Assembly: GCF_027886425.1 (NCBI RefSeq)
Contig: NZ_CP115671.1
Span: 930,001 to 994,000, forward strand
Origin: Brevundimonas vesicularis
GTDB taxonomy: Bacteria; Pseudomonadota; Alphaproteobacteria; Caulobacterales; Caulobacteraceae
Direction of reading: 5' to 3'
DNA length: 64,000 nucleotides
Shown: piece after piece, positions 16,397 to 24,950 of the stretch
How the letters are laid out: every line of letters begins with the position of its first letter
Numbering within the stretch: position 1 is the stretch's first letter
Notes under the pieces: model-generated
Database searches by the model: none
Seen by the model: the letters and a program-made list of their open reading frames with translations, nothing else
What the model was told of the DNA's origin: nothing
Translations under genes and position numbers: made by a program

Positions 16397-17829
16397 AACA
16401 CGCCCTTGGTCGACGGCACGGCGTCGCCCTCGACGCGGATGGCTTGGCGCAGGGCGCGGCCGAACGCCTTATAGACGGCTTCGGTCTTGTGGTGGTCGTC
16501 CTGGCCGGTGACCGAGATGTGGACGGCAGCGCCCATGGCCTCGGCCAATGAACGGAAGACGTGCGCCGTCAGGTCGGTGCGGTAGTCGCCGATGAATGGC
16601 GTCTCGAACGCTCCCTCGAACAGTGGATAGGGGCGGCCGGACAGGTCGATGGAGACCGTCGCATTGGCCTCGTCCATCGGCAGGACGAAGCCGTAGCGGG
16701 CGATGCCCTTGCGCTCGCCCAACGCCTGTTTCAACGCCTGACCAAGAGCGATGGCGCTGTCCTCGATCGTGTGGTGCGGATCGGTGTGCAGGTCGCCTTC
16801 GCATTGCAGACGCAGGGAGAAGCCGCCGTGGGCCGCGATCTGCTCCAACATGTGATCGAAGAATCCGACGCCGGTCTCGATCTTCACCGGACCGGGCGCA
16901 TCCAGATCGACGGCGCAGACGATGCGGGTTTCCTTGGTGTCGCGCACGGCCTGACCGACGCGTGCCGGGCGGCGCTTGGCGGGCGTCAGGCCGAAGGCGG
17001 CGAGCAGCCGGTCGTTGACCTCGGACTTGATCGAGATCGGCAGGCGCAGACGCTCGCCGGACAGATCGGCCTCGACGCCGTAGGCTTTCAGACCAGCCAG
17101 GGCGGCGGCAAGCTCCTCTGGGCGAGCCATTATGATGGGACCGACGCCCGGTTCGACCGGCATCTGGCGACCCAGTTCGCGCACGACCCGTTCGCGCTCG
17201 CGCCGGACCGAGGCGATCCGCTCGGCGGTCTCGATCATCCGCGACGGATCGAGCGCCTGAATCGCCAGCCGCACCAGCGGTTCGGGCAGGGCGTAGGGTT
17301 CCAGCACCGACGCCAGACGCGCCAGGGTCTGGGCTTGGGCGATCGCCGCGCCGACGCGGGCGCCGGCTAAGCCATAGGCCAGGGACAGGCTGCGCAGCAC
17401 GATCAGGTTCGGCTGATCGGCGACGACGGTCACGGCCGAGGCGCTGTCGGAGAACTCGATCAGTCCCTCGTCCACCACCAGCAGGGCGGGGGCGACGCGG
17501 GCGGCCATCTCGCCGACGGCTTCGGGCGAGCCCAGGGCGCGGATGACGACGATACTTTTCTCTGGGGCCGTTTCGCCCTTGGCCGGATAGATGGCGCCGA
17601 GACTGTCATAGGGTTCGGCCTTCGGGGCCTCGACCGATCCCCCGTCGCGAGCGGCGAGGCGCCAGGCCAGTTCCAACCCGTGGGTTAGGCCGCGCACCGG
17701 CAGCACCTGTTCGGCAGGTACGCCATAGACGCCGGCCATGCGAGCGGCGAGGGCTGAGGCGTCGTCGGGATAGCGATCCAGACCTTCGCCGCCGGAAACC
17801 AGCGGCGGATAAGGGGCAGGCAGGGTCAT
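16393..17829 (-). CDS. hisB: Fusion of a degenerate HisC-like aminotransferase domain to imidazoleglycerol-phosphate dehydratase (HisB)
   Basis: A 478-residue protein. Residues about 290-478 are a complete HisB dehydratase, with metal-binding motifs DPHHTIED and DDHHKTEAVYKAFG. Residues about 1-285 resemble histidinol-phosphate aminotransferase: RYPDDASALAARMA, VVDEGLIEF and VLRSLSLAYGLAGARVGAA line up with HisC. However, the PLP-binding lysine position is Leu150 (CTG, 17380-17382), the Asn of the PNNPTG loop is absent (RALGSPEA), and the Tyr of the DEAY segment is replaced (DEGL). The N-terminal domain is therefore probably catalytically dead and may stabilise or regulate HisB. It occupies the hisC-hisB position between hisD and hisH and overlaps both by four bases. 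A working hisC must lie elsewhere. Confidence 0.9.
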   Translation of the reverse strand: MTLPAPYPPLVSGGEGLDRYPDDASALAARMAGVYGVPAEQVLPVRGLTHGLELAWRLAARDGGSVEAPKAEPYDSLGAIYPAKGETAPEKSIVVIRALGSPEAVGEMAARVAPALLVVDEGLIEFSDSASAVTVVADQPNLIVLRSLSLAYGLAGARVGAAIAQAQTLARLASVLEPYALPEPLVRLAIQALDPSRMIETAERIASVRRERERVVRELGRQMPVEPGVGPIIMARPEELAAALAGLKAYGVEADLSGERLRLPISIKSEVNDRLLAAFGLTPAKRRPARVGQAVRDTKETRIVCAVDLDAPGPVKIETGVGFFDHMLEQIAAHGGFSLRLQCEGDLHTDPHHTIEDSAIALGQALKQALGERKGIARYGFVLPMDEANATVSIDLSGRPYPLFEGAFETPFIGDYRTDLTAHVFRSLAEAMGAAVHISVTGQDDHHKTEAVYKAFGRALRQAIRVEGDAVPSTKGVL

Positions 17830-19136
17830 CCTTCGGCCCTCAGGTCGGCGGCGCGGGCGTGGGCTTCCAGGCCCTCCATCCGGGCCAGACGGGCGGCGAT
17901 GGGCGCAAGCTGACGGGCGCCGGCCTCGGTCACCAGCTGGACCGACATGGTGGTCATGAAGCTGGCGGTGGTGACGCCGCCCAGGGTGCGGGCGCCGCCG
18001 TCGGTCGGCAGGACGTGGCTGGGACCAGCGGCGTAGTCACCCAGCGTCTCGGCGGCGAACCGGCCGACGAACACGGCCCCGGCGGCGTTGATCGAGTCGA
18101 CCAGCGGCTCGGGATCGTCGATCTGGATCGCCAGGTGTTCGGGACCATAGAGGTTGGCGACTTCTGCGGCCGCGTCGAGGTCGCGCACCAGGATGGCGCG
18201 GGCTTCGTTCAGAGAGGCGCGGGCGATGGCTTCGCGGGGCAGGGTTGCGACCTGCACCTCCACCTCGCTCAGGATGTAGTCGATGGTGGCGCGGCTGGTG
18301 GAGACCAGCAGAACCTGCGCATCCGCATCATGCTCGGCCTGGCTGAGCAGGTCGGCGGCGGCGATCTCGGGCGCGGCGTCGCGATCGACGATGACCATCA
18401 ACTCCGACGGGCCGGCCGGCATGTCGACGGCGGGACCGCCTGGCAGGGCGGAGGCCTGCTTCTTGGCCTCGGCCACATAGGCGTTGCCGGGTCCGAACAG
18501 CTTGTCACAGGCCGGAATGACCCCGTCTTCCAACTCGACGCCGAAGGTCAGGGCGGCGATGGCCTGGGCACCGCCCATCAGCCAGATGGCGTCCAGCTCC
18601 GCCTCTGCGGCGGCCAGGATCATGGCGGGGTGGATGCCGCCCTCCTTGTTCGGCGGCGTGACGGCGACGCGCTGGCCCACGCCCGCGACGCCGGCTGGAA
18701 TGGCCAGCATCAGCAGCGACGAAAACAGCGGCGCGGTGCCGCCGGGAATATAGAGGCCGGCCGAGGCGATGGGGCGCCAAGCCAGTTTCGAGCGCACGCC
18801 AGGCGTCGTCTCGACGAAGGGGGTGTCCTCGGGCCGGGTCGCCTGGTGGAAGACGCGCACATTGTCGGCCGCCATGCGCAGGGCGCGCACGTCGCCGGGC
18901 GGCAGGGCGTTGCGCGCCTCGGCGACGGCCTCGGGCGTGATGGCGATGCGACGGGGCGGCGCCTTGTCCAGCTTCAGGCACCAGTCGGTTACGGCCGCGC
19001 CGCCGCGCTGGCGCACGTCGTCCAGGATGGTGCGCACGACCTCGGTCACGTCGCCGGCGGTGCGTTGTGCCGGGCGGGCGAGGGCGGCCGTCTTGCCGGC
19101 GGCGTCGAGGGAAGACCAGTCGATGCGTTTCATCAC
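17826..19136 (-). CDS. hisD: Histidinol dehydrogenase
   Basis: A 436-residue zinc enzyme that oxidises L-histidinol to L-histidine in two NAD-dependent steps, the end of the pathway. Visible motifs are GLYIPGGTAPLFSSLLM, KLFGPGNAYVAEAKKQ, LLSQAEHDADAQ (zinc ligands Gln and His) and YAAGPSHVLPT (His). The start may be GTG at 19136 (GTGA overlap) or the next codon ATG at 19133, which shares its A with the hisG TGA; GAGAAG upstream serves either. Confidence 0.96.
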   Translation of the reverse strand: MMKRIDWSSLDAAGKTAALARPAQRTAGDVTEVVRTILDDVRQRGGAAVTDWCLKLDKAPPRRIAITPEAVAEARNALPPGDVRALRMAADNVRVFHQATRPEDTPFVETTPGVRSKLAWRPIASAGLYIPGGTAPLFSSLLMLAIPAGVAGVGQRVAVTPPNKEGGIHPAMILAAAEAELDAIWLMGGAQAIAALTFGVELEDGVIPACDKLFGPGNAYVAEAKKQASALPGGPAVDMPAGPSELMVIVDRDAAPEIAAADLLSQAEHDADAQVLLVSTSRATIDYILSEVEVQVATLPREAIARASLNEARAILVRDLDAAAEVANLYGPEHLAIQIDDPEPLVDSINAAGAVFVGRFAAETLGDYAAGPSHVLPTDGGARTLGGVTTASFMTTMSVQLVTEAGARQLAPIAARLARMEGLEAHARAADLRAEG

Positions 19137-20014
19137 ATCATCTTCTCGATCGGCAGGACCAGAATGGCCGAGGCGCCGGCGGCCTTCAGCTTCTCGAGCG
19201 TCTCCCAGAAGACGGCCTCCTGACAGACGGCGTGGACGGCGACCGCATCGTCGCGACCCATCAGGGGCATGACAGTGGGCGAGCCGGCGCCGGGCAGGAT
19301 GGCGGTGATCTCGTCCAAGGCCGAGCGTGGGGCGTTCAGCATGACATATTTGGCGCCTTGCGAGGACACCACGCCCGCCATCCGCTCGATGACGCTGTCC
19401 AACAGCTGCTGCAAGGCGGGCTCGGGCGCCACGGGCGACTGGATCAGCACGGCCTGGCTTTCCAGAACCGTATCCTTGGCCCCCAGGCCGTTGGCCTCCA
19501 GCGTCGCGCCGGTCGAAACCAGGTCGCAGATGGCGGCGGCCAGTTTCAGCCGGGGCGCGACCTCGACGGCGCCGCGCATCACCACGATGTCGGCCTTGAC
19601 CCCGCGTTCGTCGAGGAAGCGGCGCAGAATTTTGGGATAGGAGGTGGCGATGCGCAGACCGTCCAGCGAGGCCGGACCGTCATAGGCCAGGGTTGGAGGC
19701 GTGGCGATCTTGAGCGTGCAGCGACCGAAGCCCAGCGGCATGACGATCGAGGCGTTCGGCCCGCCGTTGCGACCTTCCTCCAGCACGTTCTCGCCGACGA
19801 TGCCCAGGTCGCAGACGCCGTCCGCCACGAAGGTGGGGATGTCGTCGTCGCGGACGCGCAGCAGGTCGATCGGATAGTTCTCGACCCGGTACAGCAAGTC
19901 GTTGTGACCCTTGACCCATTTCAGGCCCGCGTCGCGGATCAGGTCGAGGCTGCGGTCGGCCAGACGGCCGGATTTCTGGACGGCGATGCGAAGCCGGCCC
20001 TGCACGGTGCTCAT
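19133..20014 (-). CDS. hisG: ATP phosphoribosyltransferase, long form
   Basis: A 293-residue enzyme for the first committed step of histidine synthesis. The catalytic half shows IAVQKSGRLAD, CDLGIVGENVL and DLVSTGATLEANGL, the PRPP-binding loop. The C-terminal 75 residues (MLNAPRSALDEI to the end) form the regulatory ACT-like domain of the long HisG class, so no HisZ subunit is needed and feedback inhibition by histidine is expected. It follows the yerC-like regulator by ten bases. Confidence 0.95.
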   Translation of the reverse strand: MSTVQGRLRIAVQKSGRLADRSLDLIRDAGLKWVKGHNDLLYRVENYPIDLLRVRDDDIPTFVADGVCDLGIVGENVLEEGRNGGPNASIVMPLGFGRCTLKIATPPTLAYDGPASLDGLRIATSYPKILRRFLDERGVKADIVVMRGAVEVAPRLKLAAAICDLVSTGATLEANGLGAKDTVLESQAVLIQSPVAPEPALQQLLDSVIERMAGVVSSQGAKYVMLNAPRSALDEITAILPGAGSPTVMPLMGRDDAVAVHAVCQEAVFWETLEKLKAAGASAILVLPIEKMM

Positions 20015-20024
20015 ATTCGGATAC

Positions 20025-20315
20025 TCAGTTCTTGTTTTTCAGGCGGTCCAGGGCAAGGCGATAGCCCTGGTGCGGCATGTCTTTCAGATAGCGGGCGACG
20101 CGGACGACGGTGGTGGGGCTGGCATGGGCCTCTGCGGCGATCTCGCGATAGGATTTGCCGCCGGCGTCGAGCAGGCGCGCGACCTGCCAGCGCTCGGAGA
20201 AGGCGCGCAGTTCCGCAGGCGTGCAAAGATCGGCCAGAAAGGCGTCGATCTCGGCGCGCGTCTTCATCGACAGCAGGGCGTCATGCAGGTCGTCACAGGC
20301 GGGCGGGGTCGTCAT
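20025..20315 (-). CDS. YerC/YecD family TrpR-like transcriptional regulator
   Basis: A 96-residue all-helical protein of the TrpR superfamily. TPAELRAFSERWQVARLL followed by the helix-turn-helix KSYREIAAEAHASPTTVVRVARYL is the YerC/YecD signature. The ATG at 20315 is preceded by GTGGAAC; an in-frame ATG at 20351 would run into the divergent gene's leader. It is the first gene of the histidine operon, ten bases before hisG. TrpR-family proteins of this type have been proposed as histidine-biosynthesis regulators in other bacteria, so autoregulation of the his operon is the leading inference. Confidence 0.88.
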   Translation of the reverse strand: MTTPPACDDLHDALLSMKTRAEIDAFLADLCTPAELRAFSERWQVARLLDAGGKSYREIAAEAHASPTTVVRVARYLKDMPHQGYRLALDRLKNKN

Positions 20316-20318
20316 GCG

Positions 20319-20346
20319 CGTTCCACTATGCTGTAACGATGGAACG
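20319..20346. promoter_or_regulatory. Inverted repeat in the yerC/his - oxidoreductase divergent region
   Basis: Seven-base arms CGTTCCA (20319-20325) and TGGAACG (20340-20346) are separated by 14 bases, so the half-site centres lie 21 bases, about two helical turns, apart. It sits directly upstream of the yerC-like regulator and ahead of the opposing oxidoreductase. It is a candidate operator for that regulator. Only the sequence symmetry and position support this. Confidence 0.4.
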
Positions 20347-20369
20347 GTCAAGGGGGGAGGAGACAGATC

Positions 20370-20399
20370 GTGCGTGGCGCACTATCTGCGTCGTCATGA
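20370..20399 (+). CDS. Possible nine-codon leader peptide coupled to the oxidoreductase
   Basis: A GTG at 20370 lies seven bases after the strong GGGGGGAGGAG Shine-Dalgarno stretch (20352-20362) and opens a nine-codon frame encoding MRGALSASS. It stops with a TGA (20397-20399) that overlaps the ATG of the oxidoreductase (ATGA). The oxidoreductase start itself has no good Shine-Dalgarno sequence at normal spacing. This arrangement fits re-initiation from a short upstream frame, but could be chance. Confidence 0.35.
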   Translation: MRGALSASS

Positions 20400-21604
20400 C
20401 CAAGGTTCTCATCATCGGCGCGGGACACGCTGGCGGCTCCGTCGCGGCGTTCCTGCGGCAGTATGGGCATGAAGGCCCCATCGTGCTGGCGGGCGAGGAG
20501 GATGCGCCTCCGTATCAGCGGCCGCCCTTATCCAAGGCCTGGTTGAAGGGAGAGGCGGATCTGGAGGCGCTGCTGCTGCGGCCTCTGAGCTTCTACGCCG
20601 AGCAGACCATCGACTTCCGACCCTCGAGGGTCGCCGTGGCGGTGGACCCTGCCGCGAAGACGGTAGCCTTCCACGACGGGTCGTCCGAGGCCTACGACAT
20701 CCTTTTGCTGGCGACCGGATCGACGGCGCGCAAACTGCCGGTTCCGGGCGGGGATCATCCCGATCTGCTGGAACTGCGCACGATGAAGGACGCCGAGCGA
20801 CTGAAGGCGGTCCTCGGGCCCGGCAAGCGTCTGGCGGTGGTCGGCGGCGGCTATGTGGGGCTGGAGGCGGCGGCGTCGGCGCGCGCCCTGGGCGCTGAGG
20901 CGGTGGTGATCGAGCGCGCGCCGCGCGTGCTGGCGCGGGTGGCGTCCGAGACCCTGTCGGCCTTCTTCACGGCGCAGCACCGGGCGCACGGCGTCGAAAT
21001 CCTGACCGACGCTGAGGTAGTCGCTGTGGCCCGCGACGGCGTGACCCTGGCCGACGGATCGGTGGTGCGGGCGGATGCAGTGTTGGTGGGGGTCGGCGCC
21101 CTGGCGTGCGACGCCCTGGCGCGGTCGGCCGGCCTGACCTGCGACGACGGCGTGGTGGTGGACGCTGAGGCACGCACCAGCGACCCGGCGATCTTCGCCA
21201 TCGGCGACATGACGCGAAGGCCCATTCCGGTCCACGGCGGCGTGTATCACCGGCTGGAAAGCGTCCCCAATGCCCTGGAGCAGGCCAAACAGGCGGCCGC
21301 CGCCATCGTCGGACGGGCCGGACCGACGCCGGAAGTGCCCTGGTTCTGGTCGGACCAGTATGACGTCAAGCTTCAGATCGCCGGCCTGCCGTTCGAGGCC
21401 GACCGACAGGTGGTGCGCGGCGATCCGACGGCGTCGGGCTTTGCAGTCTTCCATCTGAACGGCGACCGCATCGTCTGCGTCGAGGCCGTCAACGCTCCGC
21501 CCGAGTTCATGGCCGGCAAGCAGTTGATCGCCAAGGCGACGCCTGTGGACGTGGACAAGCTGGCCGATCCGGCGGTGTCGATGAAGGCGGTGGCCATCGG
21601 ATAA
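20396..21604 (+). CDS. FAD-dependent NAD(P)H:ferredoxin/rubredoxin reductase family protein
   Basis: A 402-residue two-dinucleotide-fold flavoprotein. FAD-binding VLIIGAGHAGGSVAAFLR is at the N-terminus, NAD(P)H-binding LAVVGGGYVGLEAAASAR at about residues 145-165, the second FAD motif FAIGDM near 265, and a C-terminal reductase domain. The PPYQRPPLSKAWLKG segment is typical of reductases serving bacterial P450s and ring-hydroxylating dioxygenases (rhodocoxin/putidaredoxin-reductase type). No partner ferredoxin or oxygenase gene is next to it. The ATG at 20396 fits the family start; an in-frame ATG at 20339 has no ribosome binding site. Confidence 0.88.
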   Translation: MTKVLIIGAGHAGGSVAAFLRQYGHEGPIVLAGEEDAPPYQRPPLSKAWLKGEADLEALLLRPLSFYAEQTIDFRPSRVAVAVDPAAKTVAFHDGSSEAYDILLLATGSTARKLPVPGGDHPDLLELRTMKDAERLKAVLGPGKRLAVVGGGYVGLEAAASARALGAEAVVIERAPRVLARVASETLSAFFTAQHRAHGVEILTDAEVVAVARDGVTLADGSVVRADAVLVGVGALACDALARSAGLTCDDGVVVDAEARTSDPAIFAIGDMTRRPIPVHGGVYHRLESVPNALEQAKQAAAAIVGRAGPTPEVPWFWSDQYDVKLQIAGLPFEADRQVVRGDPTASGFAVFHLNGDRIVCVEAVNAPPEFMAGKQLIAKATPVDVDKLADPAVSMKAVAIG

Positions 21605-21684
21605 GGCGTCGCCGCAGTGCAACAAAACTGTTGCGCTTTACGTTCGTGACCGTTCAAGCTGCGACTTCAACGCGGCGGGGGCGG

Positions 21685-23106
21685 ATGACGAGAGCTTTCG
21701 ACGAAATGAATGGCGGCGGATCGGGTGCGATCCGCGACAGCTACAAGACGCTGGCGGCGTGGCTGGAAAACGCGCCGGCCGATCTGCTGCAGGCGCGCTC
21801 GCGCCAGGCGGAGCTGTTCTTCCGTCGCATGGGCGTGACCTTCGCCGTCTATGGCGACGAGGAATCCAACGAGCGGTTGATCCCCTTCGATGTCGTGCCG
21901 CGCATCATCGGCGCGGACGAATGGGGCGGTCTGGAAAAGGGGCTGAAGCAGCGGGTCACCGCCATCAACGCCTTCCTGAAAGACATCTATGGGCCGCAGG
22001 ACTGCATCAAGGCGGGCATCGTCCCGGCCGATCTGATCCTGACCAATCCGCACTATCGGCCGGAGATGCAGGGGCGCCGCCCGCCGGGCGATGTCTGGTG
22101 CCACATCTCGGGCGTGGATCTGGTGCGCACGGGCGAGGACGGCTTCTACGTTCTGGAAGACAACTGCCGCACGCCGTCGGGCGTCTCCTATATGCTGGAG
22201 AACCGCGAGATGATGATGCGGCTGTTCCCCGACCTGTTCGCGGAACACGCCGTGCGTCCCGTCGAGATCTACACCGACATGCTGCTGCGCTCGTTGCAGG
22301 CCTCGGCGCCGGCAGGGGCAGGGGCGGACCCGACCATCGTCGTGCTGACGCCCGGCCCCTTCAACTCGGCCTACTATGAGCACAGCTTCCTGGCCGACAA
22401 GCTGGGTGTCGAGCTGGTCCAGGGCACGGACCTGTTCGTCAATGACGACACGGTCTTCATGCGCACGACCGAGGGGCCCAAGCGCGTCGATGTTATCTAT
22501 CGCCGCATCGATGACGACTTCCTCGATCCCCTGACCTTCATGCCCAACTCCACCATCGGGGTGCCGGGGTTGATGTCGGCCTATTTCGCTGGACGGGTGA
22601 CCCTGGCCAATGCGGTCGGGACGGGCGTGGCCGACGACAAGGCCGTCTATACCTACATGCCCGAGATCATCCGCTTCTTCACGGGCGAGGACGCCATCCT
22701 GCAGAACGTGCCGACCTGGCGCTGTCGCGAGCCGGACGCCCTGAAGGAAGTGTTGGATAAGCTGCCGGAACTGGTGGTCAAGGAAGTCGGCGGATCGGGC
22801 GGCTACGGCATGCTGGTCGGGCCGACCTCGACCAAGGCCGAGATCGAGGATTTTCGCGCCAAGCTGATCGCCGATCCCGACGACTTCATCGCCCAGCCAA
22901 CGCTGAGCCTGTCGACGGCCCCGACGCTGAACGGCGGCGCCCTGTCGCCCCGCCACGTCGACCTCAGGCCGTTCGTCCTGTCCAGCCCGGCCGGGGTGCG
23001 CGTCGCGCCCGGCGGCCTGACGCGGGTGGCGCTGAAGGAAGGGTCGCTGGTGGTGAACTCCAGCCAGGGCGGCGGAACTAAGGACACCTGGGTGCTGGAC
23101 AACTGA
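21685..23106 (+). CDS. Circularly permuted ATP-grasp protein of the Anbu cluster
   Basis: A 473-residue member of the circularly permuted ATP-grasp family. Typical stretches are FRRMGVTFAVYGD, IIGADEWGGLEKGLKQRV, DVWCHISGVDLVRTGEDGFY, VLEDNCRTPSGVSYMLENR and VVKEVGGSGGYGMLVGP. The family is predicted to ligate amino groups to carboxylates, making or extending peptides; the substrate is unknown. The ATG at 21685 is preferred over the upstream frame start at 21631 because family similarity begins there. The TGA shares a base with the ATG of the alpha-E gene, the first of three downstream partners. Confidence 0.9.
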   Translation: MTRAFDEMNGGGSGAIRDSYKTLAAWLENAPADLLQARSRQAELFFRRMGVTFAVYGDEESNERLIPFDVVPRIIGADEWGGLEKGLKQRVTAINAFLKDIYGPQDCIKAGIVPADLILTNPHYRPEMQGRRPPGDVWCHISGVDLVRTGEDGFYVLEDNCRTPSGVSYMLENREMMMRLFPDLFAEHAVRPVEIYTDMLLRSLQASAPAGAGADPTIVVLTPGPFNSAYYEHSFLADKLGVELVQGTDLFVNDDTVFMRTTEGPKRVDVIYRRIDDDFLDPLTFMPNSTIGVPGLMSAYFAGRVTLANAVGTGVADDKAVYTYMPEIIRFFTGEDAILQNVPTWRCREPDALKEVLDKLPELVVKEVGGSGGYGMLVGPTSTKAEIEDFRAKLIADPDDFIAQPTLSLSTAPTLNGGALSPRHVDLRPFVLSSPAGVRVAPGGLTRVALKEGSLVVNSSQGGGTKDTWVLDN

Positions 23107-24044
23107 TGCTTTCACGCACCGCAGACAGCCTCTATTGGACCGGCCGCTATATGGAGCGGGCGGACTTTCTTGCCCGCATTCTGGAGGCGGCGATCCGTCT
23201 CGCCGCCCTGCCGGCGAAAGATCAGGCCGCCGTCACCGCCTGGGCGGGGGCCATCGCCTCGTCGGGGGTCAAGGCCGGCTTTGACGCGACCGGCCGGACC
23301 GTGTCGGAAAAGTCCGTGCGGGAATATCTGGCCTTCGGCTTCGACAATCCGACCTCGATCAAGGCCTGCATCACCAAGGCGCGGACCAATGCGCGCTCGG
23401 TGCGCACCGCCCTGACCATCGAACTGTGGGAGGCGATCAACGGCGCCTGGAACGGTCTGAACGAACTGGGCGAACCGACCAAGCGCGACGACTTCACCAA
23501 CTTCCTCGACTTCGTGAAATCGACGTCCCTGGCGGTCGAAGGCGCCTCGTCGCGGACCATGCTGCGCAACGACGCCTACTGGTTCCTGCGACTGGGCATG
23601 GCGATCGAGCGGGCCGACAACACCGCGCGCCTGCTGGACGTAAAATATCATCTGCTGCTGCCGCCCGGCGAACGGGTGGGCGGGCAACTGGACTACTTCC
23701 AGTGGACGACCCTTCTGCGCGAGGTTTCGGCATTGACCGCCTATCGCTGGGTTTACCGCGAAAGCGTGCGGCCTTGGCTGGTGGCGGACCTGCTGGTGCT
23801 GAACCGCCAGATGCCGCGCTCGCTGGCCTCATGTCAGGGCATGATCGTCAGCTATCTGGAGAAGCTGGCGACCGACTACGGTCGGCGCGGCCCCGCGCAA
23901 CGGCTGGCCTCCAACCGCCTCAGCCAATTCAACGAGGCCAAGATCGAGGACATCTTCCAGTCCGGCCTGCACGAATACATCCAGGGCTTCCTGAACGAAA
24001 ACAACGCCTTGGCCGCGGCCGTCCACGAACAGTATCTGGTCTGA
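23106..24044 (+). CDS. Alpha-E domain (alpha-helical) protein of the Anbu cluster
   Basis: A 312-residue predominantly helical protein whose N-terminus (LSRTADSLYWTGRYMERADFLAR) and SRTMLRNDAYWFLRLGMAIERADNTARLLDVK segments (quoted in part) define the alpha-E family. It is nearly always encoded next to a circularly permuted ATP-grasp and a transglutaminase-like protein. It starts on the last base of the ATP-grasp stop (TGATG). The biochemical role is unknown; a scaffold or peptide-carrier role has been suggested only from context. Confidence 0.9.
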   Translation: MLSRTADSLYWTGRYMERADFLARILEAAIRLAALPAKDQAAVTAWAGAIASSGVKAGFDATGRTVSEKSVREYLAFGFDNPTSIKACITKARTNARSVRTALTIELWEAINGAWNGLNELGEPTKRDDFTNFLDFVKSTSLAVEGASSRTMLRNDAYWFLRLGMAIERADNTARLLDVKYHLLLPPGERVGGQLDYFQWTTLLREVSALTAYRWVYRESVRPWLVADLLVLNRQMPRSLASCQGMIVSYLEKLATDYGRRGPAQRLASNRLSQFNEAKIEDIFQSGLHEYIQGFLNENNALAAAVHEQYLV

Positions 24045-24046
24045 CC

Positions 24047-24889
24047 ATGCGGATCCGGATCGATCACTCCACCCGCTACGCCTACGCCCGGCCCGCGCGG
24101 TTCATCGTCCAGATGCTACGCCTGACGCCCAAGTCGTGTGAGAGCCAGCAGGTCCGCGACTGGCGGATCGAAACCGATGTGGACGCCCGGCTGCGGCGCA
24201 GCGAGGACGCGTTCGGCAACATCGTTCACAGCCTCTACACCGAGCGGCCGACCGACGCCCTGACCATCCGCGTCACCGGCGAGGTCTCGACCGTAGAGAC
24301 GGGCGGCGTCGTGAAAGGGCAGGCCGAACGCCTGTCGCCCATCGTCTATCTGCGCGACACCCCGATGACCAAGGCCGACGCCGGTATCGTCGATTTCGCC
24401 CGCTCTATTCCTGAGGGCGCGACGCTGGGCCGGATGCATCAGTTGATGGGCGCGCTGAAGGATACGGTGGCGTTCGAGGTCGGCTCGACCTCCGCCTCCC
24501 ACACCGCCGCCGAAGCGTTCGCCCAGAAGCGCGGCGTCTGTCAGGACCATTCGCAGATCTTCATCTCGGCCGCGCGCCTGCTGGGCGTGCCGGCTCGCTA
24601 TGTCTCGGGCCACCTCAGCCGTCAGGACGGACGCCACGATCAGGACGCCGCCCACGCCTGGGCCGAGGCCTGGGTCGAGAATCTGGGCTGGGTCGGGTTC
24701 GATCCGGCCAACGGTATCTGCCCGACCGAACACTATGTCCGGGTCGCGGTCGGCCTGGACGCGCGCGGCGCCACCCCGATCCGGGGCACGAGCTATGGCG
24801 GCGGCCAGGAGCAACTGACCGTCGCCTTGAATGTGCGGCCGGTGCAACAGAGCCAGCAACAACTGCAATCCAGTGGATGGCCCCGATAG
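24047..24889 (+). CDS. Transglutaminase-like cysteine peptidase of the Anbu cluster
   Basis: A 280-residue protein with an N-terminal bacterial transglutaminase-associated domain (MRIRIDHSTRYAYARPA to about residue 140) and a transglutaminase fold. The catalytic triad is visible: Cys in KRGVCQDHSQIFISAARL, His in DAAHAWAEAWVE and Asp in GFDPANG. It would form or hydrolyse amide bonds. It starts two bases after the alpha-E stop. The Gln-rich tail (QQSQQQLQSS) is unstructured. Confidence 0.92.
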   Translation: MRIRIDHSTRYAYARPARFIVQMLRLTPKSCESQQVRDWRIETDVDARLRRSEDAFGNIVHSLYTERPTDALTIRVTGEVSTVETGGVVKGQAERLSPIVYLRDTPMTKADAGIVDFARSIPEGATLGRMHQLMGALKDTVAFEVGSTSASHTAAEAFAQKRGVCQDHSQIFISAARLLGVPARYVSGHLSRQDGRHDQDAAHAWAEAWVENLGWVGFDPANGICPTEHYVRVAVGLDARGATPIRGTSYGGGQEQLTVALNVRPVQQSQQQLQSSGWPR

Positions 24890-24950
24890 GCATGACGCGC
24901 GAATCTGTTAGCGTCTGGGGATTCGCAACGCGGGGAGCGAATAGAGCGAA

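Noticed and set aside
16393..17829. Annotating the hisB fusion as a functional hisC-hisB bifunctional enzyme
   Set aside because: The PLP lysine, the PNNPTG Asn and a conserved Tyr are all missing from the aminotransferase part. The other known HisB fusion, with a HAD phosphatase, is also excluded since no DxDGT motif is present.
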